This document shows, piece by piece, positions 51,138-64,000 of a stretch of DNA of 64,000 nt (within the stretch, counting starts at the first letter, position 1; each line of letters begins with the position of its first letter). Below the pieces are notes generated by a model, which saw only the letters and a list, made by a program, of their open reading frames with translations, made no database searches and was not told where the DNA came from. Origin of the DNA: Agaricus subrufescens. Lineage: Eukaryota; Basidiomycota; Agaricomycetes; Agaricales; Agaricaceae. Where the stretch lies: positions 2,232,001 to 2,296,000 of the forward strand of contig CM057066.1 of NCBI GenBank assembly GCA_029945375.1, read 5' to 3'. Made by a program: the position numbers and the translations under genes.

Positions 51138-54100
51138 ATTTTTTGTGGTGGTGCATGATCTTCGCTCAAGTCGTGGCTTGACTTTGTTGACTTTTTTTTT
51201 TCTGTTGTTGTTTACATCTTTTTGTCCCTCTGTCTGTTCTGTCTCTCTCTCAGCAAGTCGATTGTGTACTATGATGGGTTATTTGGTTACTTACATACAA
51301 TATACTACTAGTACTCTACGTATTAAGTTAAACCGCCACCGAATGTCTTTTTTTGTGTAATTATGACATGAGATATGCCATGTTATTTATATATGTATAC
51401 CATTTTTCGTTGTTGTTTTCTGGAGTGCGCGGGGTTCTCTCTTTGAAAAAAAGCGTGGAAATAGATGAAGTTACATATACGTTTGTTGATAGACTTTCAG
51501 CGAAACGATGACAAGGTCAATGGGGTTAGGGGACGTTCTCGAGATGGATCGTTTCTAAGCAGTGGTGAGGGTTTTTCTCTAGAGCTCTGGGAATTATTAT
51601 ATTGTTTGGGGTGTAACATATGCACCTTGAATTTAGAGAATATATAGGAGAAAGGGGAAGAATGGACTCTAGGGGCGGTTTTGTCCGTATGTGTGTCATC
51701 TTGAATCTAAGACTCTGAGCTCCGTTATCGTATGTTAATTGGATGCGGATGATGGTATTTTTGGAAGTTGATTCTCATTATGACTTATTCATGAGAGAAT
51801 GTCATCAAATATGTCAAGAGAAGATCGACATGTACGGTACTCGGATGGCGAGAAAAAATAAGATAAAATAAAATAAAAAGTTAAGTAGCTCCATGTTATT
51901 TCCAAAACCCCGAGTATGTCGAGTCATGGCTCACTGACATCAGTCATTTCTCTAAGGTTTTTAACCAGAGGAGAGAGGTACATGTACGCCGCGAGTACTC
52001 TGATGATCGAAGTCACAGACTTTCGAGTAATTGATAATCGAAGGTCTCCTACCCAGATGGGGTGTGAGATGGTAACACATACTACACCGATTGGGATTTG
52101 ATGGCTTCTGGAGGAGAGTACGCAACTCTACTCCCAGTCCGCTCGCAACGAAGGTATGCAGTCATTGAATATAGGGCGCCGTCGAATCCTGACAGGCACG
52201 TGAATGATGCTTGGCGCTCTGCTGAGATTTCAGTAGATGTGGACTGAGTCGGGACTAGGCTGGCAGATTCCTCGGTGAAATGTTGCTCCAACAATATGAT
52301 TTTTTTTTCTTTTTTTGCAATCGCGTTGTTGGCAGGGTACTCTAAAGTCAGATGGACGTCTCGTAACGATAGTGTCCGGGCGCACTCAAAACATTCACCT
52401 TTTACGCTACGTTACACCTTTCCTGTACATGTGGGCATCAAGAGACTGTTAGTACTTTTAGTAACAAAGTTGGCCATAGACATTATCAGTTATTGAATTT
52501 CAAATCTGCCTGCTAACATCCCTTATCATATTTCATGTTTGTTTATCCCGAAATGATTCTAAAAGTCAGTGTCTATTGCAATAGTGAAGATTGGCTGAGA
52601 TAACTTGATCGTATGTGGTATTTCAAGCAATCCAAATCAATCTCGAACAACAGATATGGAATGCGGACGCGAGAAAATGTATGGTACTCAAACGTTGAAA
52701 AAAAGGGCTACACTCTATAAGAAAAAATGTAGTACCAAAACCCCTCATATGTCAAGTAATGCCTCTTCAACAGAAATGATTCCCCCGGTTTTCGCCAGAG
52801 AAAAAGGTGAATTTCTCACCTAGACTACTCTGTGAGGTAATCTATAGTCGATGACTATCTGGACATCGCCTTGATAGGAACGAATATCCACTTCACCAGC
52901 CTATGACCAACACTAATTAGATGCACCTCTACACCCAATCTCGACATTACGCGATAGGTGCGGGGTTGCAAAATAGGCAGGTGACGAAGAGACAAAACTG
53001 GGCGCGCATTGAGAAGAATGCGGTGACACTGAAAGGGATTTGGAATCAGCTATACTACATTAACTCAGGACGGGGGGAAGGGAAGGGTAAGGGTAAAGAA
53101 AGCAAGTGGACGTCAGGTTCTGACTCGGTGTTGGGGTCAGTCGATAGAAGTTTTATATATAGTCCAGCGATATCAATCGATGGCCTACCCTACATCTTCT
53201 TAGCCATTTTCGAATTGACGCCACCGTATGATATTATACTCAAGAGGTTCTTCCATCCATCTCTTCATATTGAGCCTGGAGGTAGACGTGTGTAATTGAA
53301 GTCGTAGGACAAGCACCAAATCTGGAAATCATCTCGAGCGATCCGTTCCATACAAACAACGCGTCCTTATCGATACATCAACAGATGTACTTGTGACTTC
53401 TCCTTGAGAAAGTGACGAGATTTTGAACTATTAAGCAGGTTGCTTCATGTCCTCTGATCTTCATCCCCGGAAAATATTAAGAGGAGCACGTCCCCTTCCG
53501 TAGGAATGATTGTCACCTGGATCAAGCCGATTAGTAAGATTTATACCAAACTAGTTTACATAACAGGTTTCGAAACGATGCTCTCAACGACGGTCTTCAT
53601 TTCGTCAAATATCGACGACCGCTTTTCGGACAATAGGACTTTCGAAGTCCCAATTGTAAATGCTTAAGGTTTCTAGTTGACCTTCATCCCAATATTTTGC
53701 ACCGCAAAAGCTCCAGAGTCTTACAGATACCCGACTATCTGAACTACTTATTCCGTCTGGTTAGAAGAATAAAAAAAAACAGCTGTCCTTGGCTTGGCCT
53801 GTCTGGCTTGTTACGTCGGCGGAGGAAATTGAGATAAAAATGAGAAAGTGACAGGTGTCATCGATCGTCCAGACATCAGTTCCCAATCAGCGTGGCCGAT
53901 AACGTTAAATTCAGTGGAGTCATATCTCAATGCAACCTATATTTTTGGTGCGACCGTTGAGCAACTCCATACCTCTGGTTGAGATGCCGACATGAACTAC
54001 TTTTAGCTCAAACAGTCACTTCGTTGACAGTTGACGCCGAGTTGACATGAGGTCAACATGAACATAAGGTCATGATCTAGCAATGTTTTTGCTCTATTGT

Positions 54101-55071
54101 TGATGTTGGTCCGTTTTGCGCAGTGGCCAAGCCATCAAAAATCTATTGTCATTGGGCAGTAAGTTTTTGAATGGGTATGGACTCAAGCTTGAATTGATTC
54201 TCTGCATATTTCATGTACTGCGTAGAGGTTATTTCAAGACGAGAAGGAGTTTCAACGTCCAGGCCACACTCTTTCTTTCCTTCAAAATGTACTTTTGTGC
54301 TTGAACATTGAACGCTAGTCAGGAACTTTAAGTAGGCTGACGCTTTGGTTCATGACCTCCTGTCTCGGGAATCCTGGCATCAAGATGCGAGAATTTCAGT
54401 GGTCCCATCTGCAGATGACTTGCTGTAGGCATGCCCGGTGACAGAGAAGAATCATGTGATGCTTCCTCAGCCCCCTCGGGGGTATAGCGGCAGCATGACG
54501 TGGGCGAAAGTGGTGGATCATCGCAGCACCTCTAAGATTTTCATTCTGGAAAATTTGAAGATTGGTAAACTGCAGACCCGTGTAGATTAAGTCAGGATAT
54601 ATCTTCTGGACATCTTAGACCTAACCGTATTTCAATAAAGAAGCGTTAGAAACCTTTTAGACAGCTGATTGATATCAGGCCCTCATGGGGATTTTGATAC
54701 ACGACGGATTTAGCTCATAGCCTTGGTGGTCATTTACTCCATGTACCTAGTACTTCATCAATGCTTCTTGCCCAACACAAAGCCGTTTATATTGTTAGTT
54801 GACATACAATCATGTCGAGCGTTGGTCGTATGAACGTTCGAATGATGATGCCAATAGAGTGGGGCATTTGGAGCCTGTAGATCTTGCCAAGGTCCGTCAT
54901 CGTCGATCCAAGGATGCTCTTTTTGATTAAAATGCAACCTTATTCAATTGGAGACACTGACAGTCCACAGGCACCATGGTTCATCCGAGCCTATTGATAT
55001 TGCTTGGTCAAATCCTATAAAGACATTCTGTCACTAAGGGCAGAAAGATTGATATCCCTTGCCATTCTCAC
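51138..55071. other. 3.9-kb gene-poor, AT-rich region
   Basis: Short frames such as 52921-53295 (+) carry no known motif and lack a convincing exon chain. No terminal repeats or transposase remnants were found by eye. The right end holds the promoter of the second P450. Confidence 0.45.
55016..55022 (+). promoter_or_regulatory. TATA-like box of P450 2
   Basis: The element tataaag lies about 50 bp before the ATG at 55072. Confidence 0.4.
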
Positions 55072-57048
55072 ATGAAACTCCTCGATTTTTTAGCGCTGAC
55101 ACTCTGTATCATTGGTGGCTTGGGCATTCGACATTACAGAAAAAATTGCAGACTACCTCCAGGGCCACCAGGAAACGTCATCGGTAATGCACATCTTATT
55201 CCTCGAACAGAATCGTGGAAAGCCTTCAAGACTTTCGCTAATTCGTTTGGTGGGAAAGATAAATTTTGACTATAGATTTAGTAAAACCTATTGACATGTT
55301 CGCTAGGACCGATCCTATGCTTCTGGATTTTTAACAGCAAGACTATCGTATTAAACGACTATAAAACGGCGGATGACCTTCTTAACCGTCGCTCCGCTAT
55401 TTACTCAACAAGGCCTATGTTCTGGATGCTAGTAGAGCTTCCTAAGCGAGAAAATGTCGTATTTTTTACTAAATCGTCAAACCCTCGATTCAAGATGTAT
55501 AGGAGACTTCTTAGCAAGACACTTAATCGGGAGGCCATCTTAGGGTACAGGAACGTGCAAGTTGACGAATGCCAAACCTTGATGAAAGGCTTACTCAGAA
55601 GCCCAGAAGATTTCGTTATCCATATCCGTAGGTGAGCCAAAGCTCCTAAACTGAATAGTGGGGATTGTTGAATCTAAGTTGATCGGCGTCTAGAAATGCG
55701 ACAGCTGTGATCATGAATGTTGCCTATGGCTATCAGATAGAATCCGAGAATGATAGATTCGTATCTTTAGTCGATGAACAGATTGCTTTGTCCAACTCCC
55801 TTTGTGTTCCTGGGAAATACTTGGTTGAATATATCCCTCTCTGTAAGTTAAAGAAGCTGGTCATCTGGATTAAAGATAGTATTGATGGTTCTGAGTGAGA
55901 TTTGTGCCCAGCTGGTTTCCAGGAGCGAGTTTCAAAAACATTGCCCGCGATGCCGGTATTCAATTTATTAAAAATGAACGAACACTTTTTGACTGGGCAA
56001 AGTCTCAAATCGTGAGTGATTGACAATGATATCTGACTGTTCCTCTTGAATAGTGGTTTCACAAGGTATCAGGATCATATAGACAGTCGTTTATATCCAA
56101 TCACCTGAATGGAGATTTTTGGCTAGATAAAGAAGACAAAGAGAATACACTCAGCTTAACAGGTTTTGCGCTATACAGCGGTGGAGGAGACACGGTTCGC
56201 CATCTTTGATATATTCACATCGAACCGCAATAACTTTTTTTGTAGGCCGTCTCGCTTTTGACTACATTCTTTCTTCTTATGTCGCTATACCCAGACGTTC
56301 AACAAAGAGCGCGAGAAGAAGTCGACCGTGTATTATCGGGTAATATTGCAGCAGAAAAAGATAGACCATCCATGCCATATACCAATGCAATGATCAAGGA
56401 GATTTTGCGTTGGGGAACTGTCGCGCCCGTCGGTAAGTAAGAAAAAGAACTCTCCAAACGAGTAGCTTAGTTTTGATTAGGAATACCGCACGCGGTAACA
56501 GAGGATGATTACTACAACGGCTATTACATTCCTAGAGGTACACGGATCTTAGCCAACATATGGTAAGTCCTAATCTGACCTAATAAGCACCAGAGCTCAT
56601 GAAGATTCCGCGTAGGGCCATGGCTCATGATGAAAAAGTGTACCCAGATCCAGAGAAATTTGATCCGGAGCGATTCCTTGGAGACAATCAACAATTGGAC
56701 CCAATGAAATTTTCATTCGGGTTTGGCCGCCGCATCTGCCCTGGTAGGAGTTACCTACGTTATTACAATCTCGCCCTTTCTGGCCTAATAGAAGGAACAG
56801 GTATACAACTGGTAGAGGCCTCCGTGTTTTTGAATATTACTAGCATTCTCGCCAACTTCACCATTTCTAAAAAGATCGGCAAAGATGGAAAAGAAATAGA
56901 TCCAGAGATACACTGGACTTCTGGACAGGTTTCGTAAGTGCAGACATTTTCAAAATTCCCTAGTCCCTAACCAAGCCTGGTTAGGCACTTGAGACCATTT
57001 CCATGTCAAATTACACCTCGTGCCCTCAGCTTAGTCTTGATGGAATAA
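55072..57048 (+). CDS. Cytochrome P450 monooxygenase 2
   Basis: It starts with a hydrophobic anchor ('[17 protein letters not shown]') and the hinge '[13 protein letters not shown]'. Later pieces are '[20 protein letters not shown]', '[19 protein letters not shown]' (reached through a splice acceptor at ctgag|TGAGATTT), I-helix 'YSGGGDTAVSLL', ExxR in '[13 protein letters not shown]', and the heme loop '[12 protein letters not shown]', where an intron falls directly after the loop glycine. The end '[10 protein letters not shown]' is the family tail, with TAA at 57046-57048. It belongs to the same broad group as P450 1 but is far diverged and has lower GC, so it is not a recent duplicate. Substrate unknown. 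Next to it lie the NLR-like genes; no metabolic cluster is evident. Confidence 0.85.
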
Positions 57049-58458
57049 GAGTTTTCTTGTCATCGCCAGGCAATGTGTTCCTCCCTCTTATCCAGTCACT
57101 CAATCTGTTTGTCACTACGAAGAAGTATGAGTATGGCGTTGTTTCCCGATGTAGTAGACGGCCGGATGAGTACCAGAGCAATACCAGACCATCCGACTGT
57201 CAGACCAAAACAGTTATATACCGATTCGCTGAATATCAATAACTTGATAATGGGGTCAGCTCTTGTGAGTATCCTAAGATTCATTTAGGTACGTTTTACA
57301 TGGGCCTTTTCTTTCCTCAGTATAAGTAGCAATTTAGTCGAGGTGTTGATCAATCAAAATCAAAACTCGGGCGATGAAGTTGATGTAGATGCTAAACTCA
57401 CATAAAATGTAGCACGGTTCCACGCGAGCCACGCATTCCAGGACTCCTTTCTCAATATCCCTACCCCTGGGGGTGGTTATTAGTAAACCTTTCAGCACAG
57501 TACATTGTGCTGTCGGAGCTTTGATCAGGAATGGCCTGGGCATATCATGATGTGTCCCAAACGGGTAACATTTTGAATCTTACCAGTGTCGATGGAATCA
57601 TGGTAGTCTTTCGCCATTAGTGAGAACTTGCCAATATATTTCACCAATTCTACCTGTACTCTTTATCGCCCAGTTCATGCATTGTGGTTGAGAAGGAAGA
57701 CTGGGATAGCATCTCGCTTCGGTATGTTGGAAAGTTGGACGTTCAAACTGTCGCCGTCGTATACCATATGGCCAACAAGGAAAGACAGTTGTCCAGAAAC
57801 TCGTAGATGACTGATTTGCAAAGAACATGCAGAGTCTGAAGATGATATCACGTTGATGCTCAGGCTCCTTCCCAGCTGACTCACGTGCATAAGTATGGGT
57901 TTGCTCGCTCACAAGGAGCACACCTCTTTACACGGTATTTGGCCCTATTTGCCAAACGTGCAAACTTGTCGAGTGAGAGCCTGTCCCCGCTTATTCCATC
58001 CCTGATACAATCACTACATCATCACACAAATACGAGGGACAAACTCAAGGTATTTACAAAGGAGGAGCATCCGATTTCACGTTAAGACCTTTTCGTGTCG
58101 ATGATCTAATGGCCGACTGGTGGTACGCCTTTTCTGTAAAAATGTGATTATAGATGGTTTAATGGGATAATAGACCGTCAATGTCGTGTATTAGACATAA
58201 GCGGTACACGCTATAAATCTAACTATTTAATATCTGGTCTGGTTGTACTATTGCTGTGAACAACCGACATGGAGCAAGATCAAGGGCTGCTTTGAGGGTG
58301 ATAGACCACTTCTGGCGTCCTAAAGGCATAAGGATTTTGTGATCTATCCTGACCCTTGGATTCGTCACCCACGAAGCAAGAGAAGCCTGATGTGACTGAC
58401 CTATTATAGAACTCTGCTGTGTTCAACACTACAAGGGCGCCTAGCATGGTAACCCCCC
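57049..58458. other. Intergenic, possible decayed minus-strand exons
   Basis: Minus frames at 57675-57890 ('SGQLSFLVGHMVYDGDSLNV') and 57598-57921 overlap and may be remnants of a gene, but no start or full exon chain was found. The last 100 bp are duplicated before the second NACHT gene (61770-61850). Confidence 0.4.
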
Positions 58459-61436
58459 ATGCTCTCACCCGGTGACCACTGTCTTCGACCCGTGCGTTCG
58501 CTCCTCTTTTTCTTTGGCTTGAAGCCACCCACCCCTGTTCCTTCGCACCCGCCTCGTTCATGTGCTGTGAACAAAGACACTGGGAATCCTTCTACCTTAC
58601 GACATCAACCGCACGGACCAACTTCTCGTCAGCAGGCGCAAGCCAATGGGCCTGCTCTAGCTGGCGTGTCACCACAAGCACCAGCAAGCGTACTCGAGCC
58701 TCCTTCACCTCTTTCAAGTGACTGTCACTCACCCCTTCTCCCCCATCACTTGCAAGAAGACGTGGCCAGCGGAGATGTTAACTTTTCACCAGAAGTATGT
58801 GTCGGCACTACGTTCACAATTAAACACCATCTGAGTTGTTCCTGGATCAGAGCACAATAGTCTGTAGGAACGGCCAGCAATGCCCTTTGGCTCCTCAGCA
58901 CACGGAAGAATGTCACCTTACTCATCAGTCCTGTCGGACCGGCACAAATAACTATCTTGTACAATTGGCAAATCAGCATGTTTTGGTTGGCCCATCACGC
59001 ATCGGCGACTATCCCACCTCGGAACATTCACAAAATGAACAAGTTCCGCAGCCCGACCACCGACTTCAGTTCCCGTCGGCAAACTATGATCTATCACTTT
59101 CGCAGTTTGGGACAATGGGCGCGTTTTATCAAGCTCACAATTTTGTCATAAAGGATTCAGTTTTTATCGACAATGGTACTGACAACTGTAAGTGTAATTC
59201 TGCCTTTCAGATGCACTCTTTCTGACAGTCTGGTCTGTTAGTCATGAATTTGCTTCTCAAATCGACGATAATAGGAGCAGAATTTGATTCTTCTGATCCT
59301 AATATGCCACTTCGATGTCACCCAGGAACCCGATTGAAGATCATCAAACGGTGTCAGGACTTTATCCTTGACCGTGAAGGCCGCCCAAAACTGCGATGGG
59401 TGGTAGGAGCAGCAGGGGTTGGAAAGTCGGCTGTCATGCAGTCCGTTGCACGAGAGGGATATAAAATGCTTTCTACAGCCATCGTAGGCGCTACCATATT
59501 CTTTTCCATCAATGGACGCCAAAATGGAACGAAGGCCCTCACAACCATAGCCTATCAGCTAGCCGTCAAGCTTCATTCCTATCGTCTCTTCATCCAGCGC
59601 GAAGTCACAAATGACCCATCTCTCCTGCGGAAGTCGCTATCAACGCAATTCGAGAAGTTTATAATTGAACCATTTATCTATCGACCCATTCACGAATGCC
59701 CCTCTTCGTTGTTGATCATCATGGATGGCCTCGATGAATGCGACGAACTCTTCACGCAACTAGAGCTCCTTAGCCTTATATCCAAATTCTGTATCACATA
59801 CACCGACTCGCCAATCGTATGGATGATTGCTAGTCGCCCCGAGCCTCATATCGTGTCATTTTTCTCCCAATCTGAAATCGTATCCACACACGAAATGGAA
59901 CAAATCTTGGTTGATTCAGATGAAGCGCGTGAAGATGTCAAACTATATCTCTTGGACAAGTTTAGAGAGATACAGATTGCATCGCTTACACTACGCCGTG
60001 TACCGCAGTGGCCCTCGGAGGGTGATTTTTCTAAAGTTGCCAAAGCTTCGGGTGGGCTATTTGCATATGCTTCGACAGTGGTTAGGTACATCGGCAATCC
60101 TATCTGCGGGAACCCTGTCGGCCAGCTCAATGAAGTATTGGAGGTCATAGACACTGGCGCAAGCACTAGTCTAACCGGTGAAGACCATCCAATGGCACGG
60201 CTCGATGCATTGTATGCGCACATAATGTCTAAAATCCCGGCCAAGATCAAGGCTGATACTAGAAAACTATTAATTCTATCCGCATCAAGGGTCAAACATA
60301 GCTTCGAACCCTTCTATCACAATTGCAACTTTTTGGGAGTGACCGAAAGCACTGCCTACGCCGCTACTCACCATATCCGAGCTGTTGCTGATGTTCCGGG
60401 GCCCGAGGAAGCTATAGGCAAACCCCTTACATTTTTCCACAAATCCTATCGCGACTACCTTCAAGACTTTAGCCGATCTGGATTCTCCCCTAATATCGAG
60501 TCCGAAGCTCAACAGTTGCTATATCAATGTGGACTGAGGATTATTGAAGAAGCCCCTGATGGTTTTAATATGGATGGCGCAGAAGAGAGTGATTTGTGGC
60601 TTTTCGCTGGTATTCTGAAAAATGGCCCTGGGACTGGCGATAACATCTCTGTCTCGTGGCCTGCTGCTGAAGAAGCCGACAATCGTAAACTACGATTGCA
60701 CATGTACCGTGATGCCGTTGGGCAGATCATGGATGGGGTGGGAGCAAAGAACGATGCCTGTCAGAGTTTATTATGCCTGCGTGTGCTAGCCACATGTTTT
60801 GACAAACCTCCTGATTCGTTCCTGGTTTACGCGTTTCCACATGCGCTATTTGTAAGTCGTGTCTGTGTAACCTGTCCACGTTACTGAATACATGAACAAG
60901 GGTGAATCTCGTCGTCGTGAGCTCCTCGATCATGGTATCCTCAAACAGGTCGCACTGGGCTCACTCGGAGATGGCGGCAGTTATGATCACGTATTCAAAG
61001 TATTGCGTTTTAGGAGTCCTACGCCTTCTGATCCCTGGGATGCATCTTGTGAAGTGAGTATGATCGTTGTCAACTGTCCAGATCTAGCGCTCATCTGTTT
61101 GAGTAGCATGGAAGGCAGGGGAAGTGGGAAGGTCCTAACCAGGACTGGGAAGTACATGCTATTCCAGCGTATTTTTACAGCTCCCCTCCATGCCCTTACT
61201 GCATGCAACGATTTGAGCGTCATTTGAAAATGCAGTCGCCAGATCATCCCATCACGGTTTGTGAGTTCAGCCCTACAAACTCTATGATAGAACTTCGATT
61301 TGTTGATCCGGGTGATGGTGTGTCGGAGTGGACATATTACTTTACAACATGCAGGGATACGGCAGGTTCTGGTTCCGATTCGAAGGAAGGGGAAGAGGTG
61401 GAGAAAGAGAAATTGACGGAGGCTTGTGTTAGTTAG
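58459..61436 (+). CDS. NACHT NTPase (NLR-like) 1, about 879 aa
   Basis: Exons 58459-58794, 58977-59187, 59242-60851, 60901-61053 and 61107-61436; the acceptor of the 182-nt first intron is the least certain. The N-terminus 'MLSPGDHCLRPVRSLLFFFG' is shared with the neighbour and is followed by a proline-rich stretch and no known effector domain. The lead-in 'EFDSSDPNMPLRCHPGTRLK' precedes a NACHT with P-loop 'GAAGVGKSAVM' (about 59404) and Walker B 'LLIIMDGLDECDE' (about 59712); 'ASRPEPH' follows. The C-terminus has no WD40, TPR or ankyrin repeats and carries a Cys pair, 'PPCPYCMQRFERHLKMQ', like half a zinc finger. Probably an intracellular recognition/regulated cell-death type protein; target unknown. 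Confidence 0.82.
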
Positions 61437-61850
61437 ATACGAACAGGGTATGATTTGTAGCTGGAAGTGGTTGCTAGCGTAGCTCCGCCCATTAGGCAAG
61501 CTGGATCAGTATTGTAATAACAGATACACAGTGGATTCTACGGAACATCAGTCAACGATCTGGCGTCTTAGAGGACAAGATCGCCTTTGCGCAGTTCTGT
61601 TACCATCTGTGACTGTGACACTTATTCCGGTGCTCAGCACTCCCAACCCGACCGACGAGGTGCACCATGACTGTCGGCCACCTGGAGAGTGACAGGACGT
61701 CTCACGCAGAGAGAAAGCTGCCGTCTCGTGGCCTGTGCAGTCGTTTCTTGCAGTTTTTCGGGTGCTTGGGAAGGCCGGACGTGACTGATCTATTATGGGC
61801 CTTGGCTGTGTTCTCTAAAAACCCCGAGCAGCCTTCCTTGGATCCCTCCC
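61437..61850. promoter_or_regulatory. Spacer and duplicated promoter of the second NACHT gene
   Basis: The stretch 61770-61850 resembles 58380-58458 (gtgactgatctattat, ccatgctctc and the following start), so the duplication included the promoter. No gene is present. Confidence 0.6.
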
Positions 61851-64000
61851 ATGCTCTCTCCCAGCGACCACTGTCTTCGACCCGTGCGCTCGTTCCTTCT
61901 TTTCTTTGGCTTCAAACCGCCTTCCACTACTCCTTCACGCCTGCCTCGTCCATACACCGCAGGCAACGACACTGCGCAATATGGACCCGGCCTAACGCCT
62001 GCTCCCCCACAAATCCACATTGATAGACATGCCCCTACCCATGTATTGCCGTTGCCACCAGCAAGCGTCTCCGATTCCACCGACAAGCCTCTTTCATCCC
62101 TTCCAAATGATTGTCGCCCATCCTCTCCCGTATGGCAGCAAGAGCCCACCCCGGGATATCCTCAAATTGAACAGGCTCCACGACCTGAGGCACGCCTTGA
62201 GCAGCTGTCCTCAACTGAACAGCCTTCACCCTCACATCTCGGGCGGGACATGTTCTATCAACCTCATGATTTTGTGATGTACAATCCCGTCTTTGTTGAC
62301 AACAGCTCTGAAACCTGCGAGTACCATTCCACCTATATCATGTGTGCTCACTGACAGTTGTTTGGTAGTTATGACCGATTTCCTTAAAGAGACAATACCA
62401 GGAGCAGAATTCGATTCTTCTGATCCTAATATGCCCTCTCGATGTCATCCGGGAACCCGACTAACGATCATCGGAGAATGTCAAGACTTTGTCCTTAAAC
62501 GTGAAGGTCGTCCGAAAGTGCGATGGGTAGTGGGTGCGGCAGGGGTTGGGAAGTCGGCCGTGATGCAGTCCGTTGCTTGGGACGAGTCTGGTGTTCTCTC
62601 CGGGGTAATTGTGGGCGCTACCATTTTCTTTTCTGTCAATGGACGTCAGGACGGAACAAAAGCTATCAGCACTATGTCGTACCAGCTAGCGGTCAAAATC
62701 AAGCCATATCGTCTCTTCCTTCAACGTGAGGTCATGCGTGATCCATCTCTCCCTCGGAAATCCTTATCAACACAGTTCAAGAAGCTCATAGTCGAACCAT
62801 TCATCCATGAACATATTGTCAACTCTTCCTCTCAGCTGTTGATTATTATTGATGGCCTTGATGAATGCGCCGGCCCCTCAACACAATTGGAGCTCCTTGA
62901 CCTTATCTCGAGTTTCTGCATCACATACCCTGATTCGCCCCTCGTTTGGATTATCACCAGTCGCCCGGAACCTCACATAACGTCATATTTTTCCCAACCC
63001 AAGATTGAACTCGCACGTGAAATGCAGCAGATCTTGGTCGATTCAGATGAAGCGCGTGAAGATGTCACTTGCTACCTCCGCGATAAACTTACAGAGGTCC
63101 AAATCACATCAGTCACGCTCCGGACTCTGCCACAGTGGCCCCCAGAAGACGACTTTTCTAAAATCGCTGAAGCCTCGAGTGGGCTATTTGCGTACGCTTC
63201 GACGGTAGTGAGGTACATCGGCGACCCTACCTGTGGAAACCCCGTCGGCCAGCTCAATGATGTATTGGAGGTTATTGACACTGGCACAAGCACTAGTTTA
63301 TCCGGTGAAGATCATCCAATGGCCCGGCTCGATGCATTGTATGCGCATATCATGTCCAAGATTCCGGCAAAAATCAAGGCCGATACCAGAAAATTGCTGC
63401 TAGTCGCGGTAGAAGAACCTTGGATGTATGATTCTTTTCAAGATACATGTAATATTCTGGGGATGACTCAAGATGCCGCCTACGGTGCCACTCATCATAT
63501 CCGAGCCGTTGCTATCATTCCCGAACCTGGTGAAGCATTGGTCCATGGTCTTACATTTTTCCACAAATCCTTTCGCGACTACCTTCGAGACTTCGATCGA
63601 TCTGGATTCTCCCCTAATATTAGTTCTGAAGCTGCGCAGTTGATGGGTAGATGCGTACAGAGAATTATTGAAGAAGCTCTTGATGGTTTCATAGCAGATG
63701 GTGTACTAAGAGAGGATGACTGGCGGTTTTCCATGGCTGGTACTCTGAAAAACGGTCCCGGGACTGGTGATAACATTTCTGTTACATGGCAAACTGTGAG
63801 AGAAGACGATAATCGCAAACTGCAGTACAACATGTATCGTAATGCCATTTTCGCTCTTATGGTCTTGTTTCATAAAAGAGAGGAAGAAGTCTTTCAGAGT
63901 CCGCTATATTTGCATGTGTTAACCACATGTTTTGACAGGCTTCCTGATACCTTCCCCCTGGACGCTGTCACTGACTGTGCATTTGTAGGTTGTATCAAGT
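61851..64000 (+). CDS. NACHT NTPase (NLR-like) 2, cut by window edge
   Basis: Exons 61851-62316 and 62369-63984 are followed by an intron running off the window. The first intron has a GC donor (ACCT|gcgagt) where the paralogue has gtaagt, with the same phase 1. It shares the start 'MLSPSDHCLRPVRSFLLFFG', the lead-in 'EFDSSDPNMPSRCHPGTRLT', P-loop 'GAAGVGKSAVM' (about 62527), Walker B 'LLIIIDGLDECAG' (about 62840) and 'TSRPEPH'. It is clearly a tandem paralogue of the gene at 58459-61436; the NACHT is well conserved, while the N-terminal linker has diverged strongly. The C-terminal exons are outside the window. Confidence 0.82.

Noticed and set aside
42029..57048. Two P450 genes considered as one secondary-metabolite cluster
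   Set aside because: They are 11 kb apart with ATG4 between them, are strongly diverged, and no synthase, transporter or regulator accompanies them.
60987..61499. A 170-codon minus-strand ORF over the end of NACHT gene 1
   Set aside because: Antisense to two exons whose plus-strand frame continues the NACHT protein in phase.

Overview
This window is nuclear DNA from a mushroom-forming basidiomycete (Agaricomycetes). The protein genes are cut by many short introns, mostly about 45-70 nt and nearly all GT-AG. Several families are ones I know mainly from Agaricomycetes: AgaK-like kinases, DUF6698, DUF6699, DUF6534-type membrane proteins, and NACHT proteins with a 'DS..R..PPRCHPGT' lead-in. Family names come from recalled motifs, not from a search. 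Exon joins were worked out by hand from splice sites and phase.

Left part (1-16.2 kb) is accessory. It opens with the 5' part of a probable transposase running off the left edge. Next is a divergent pair, an 865-aa unknown protein (-) and a 529-aa DUF6698 protein (+). Their 1.2-kb spacer holds a perfect hairpin, a 24-bp minisatellite, a 54-bp tandem repeat and inverted copies of a GGACTACCC motif. A 28-bp minisatellite follows. Then come three tandem AgaK-like kinase genes (-), each trailed by a related extra coding block that is intact, broken or relict. A small unknown gene (+) sits between kinases 2 and 3.

Middle part (16.8-51.1 kb) is mostly conserved housekeeping. It holds a Rab7-like GTPase with a large internal insertion, a CaM-kinase with an N-lobe insertion, a peroxisomal dienoyl-CoA isomerase ending in SKL, an NAD(P) aldehyde dehydrogenase, tubulin cofactor C facing RBX1, a secreted fruit-body-type protein, a 7TM DUF6534-type protein, a cytochrome P450 and a very long ATG4. 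Set among these at 22.1-25.7 kb is a large NACHT protein whose first half is a proline-rich region plus DUF6699. I read this as one spliced gene, and it is the most interesting item in the window.

Right part (51.1-64 kb) is accessory again: a long gene-poor stretch, a second P450, and two tandem NACHT NTPases, the second cut by the window edge.

There is no operon-like organisation. The themes are tandem duplication (kinases, NLR-like genes), lineage-specific families of unknown role, and insertions of low-complexity sequence inside conserved folds.
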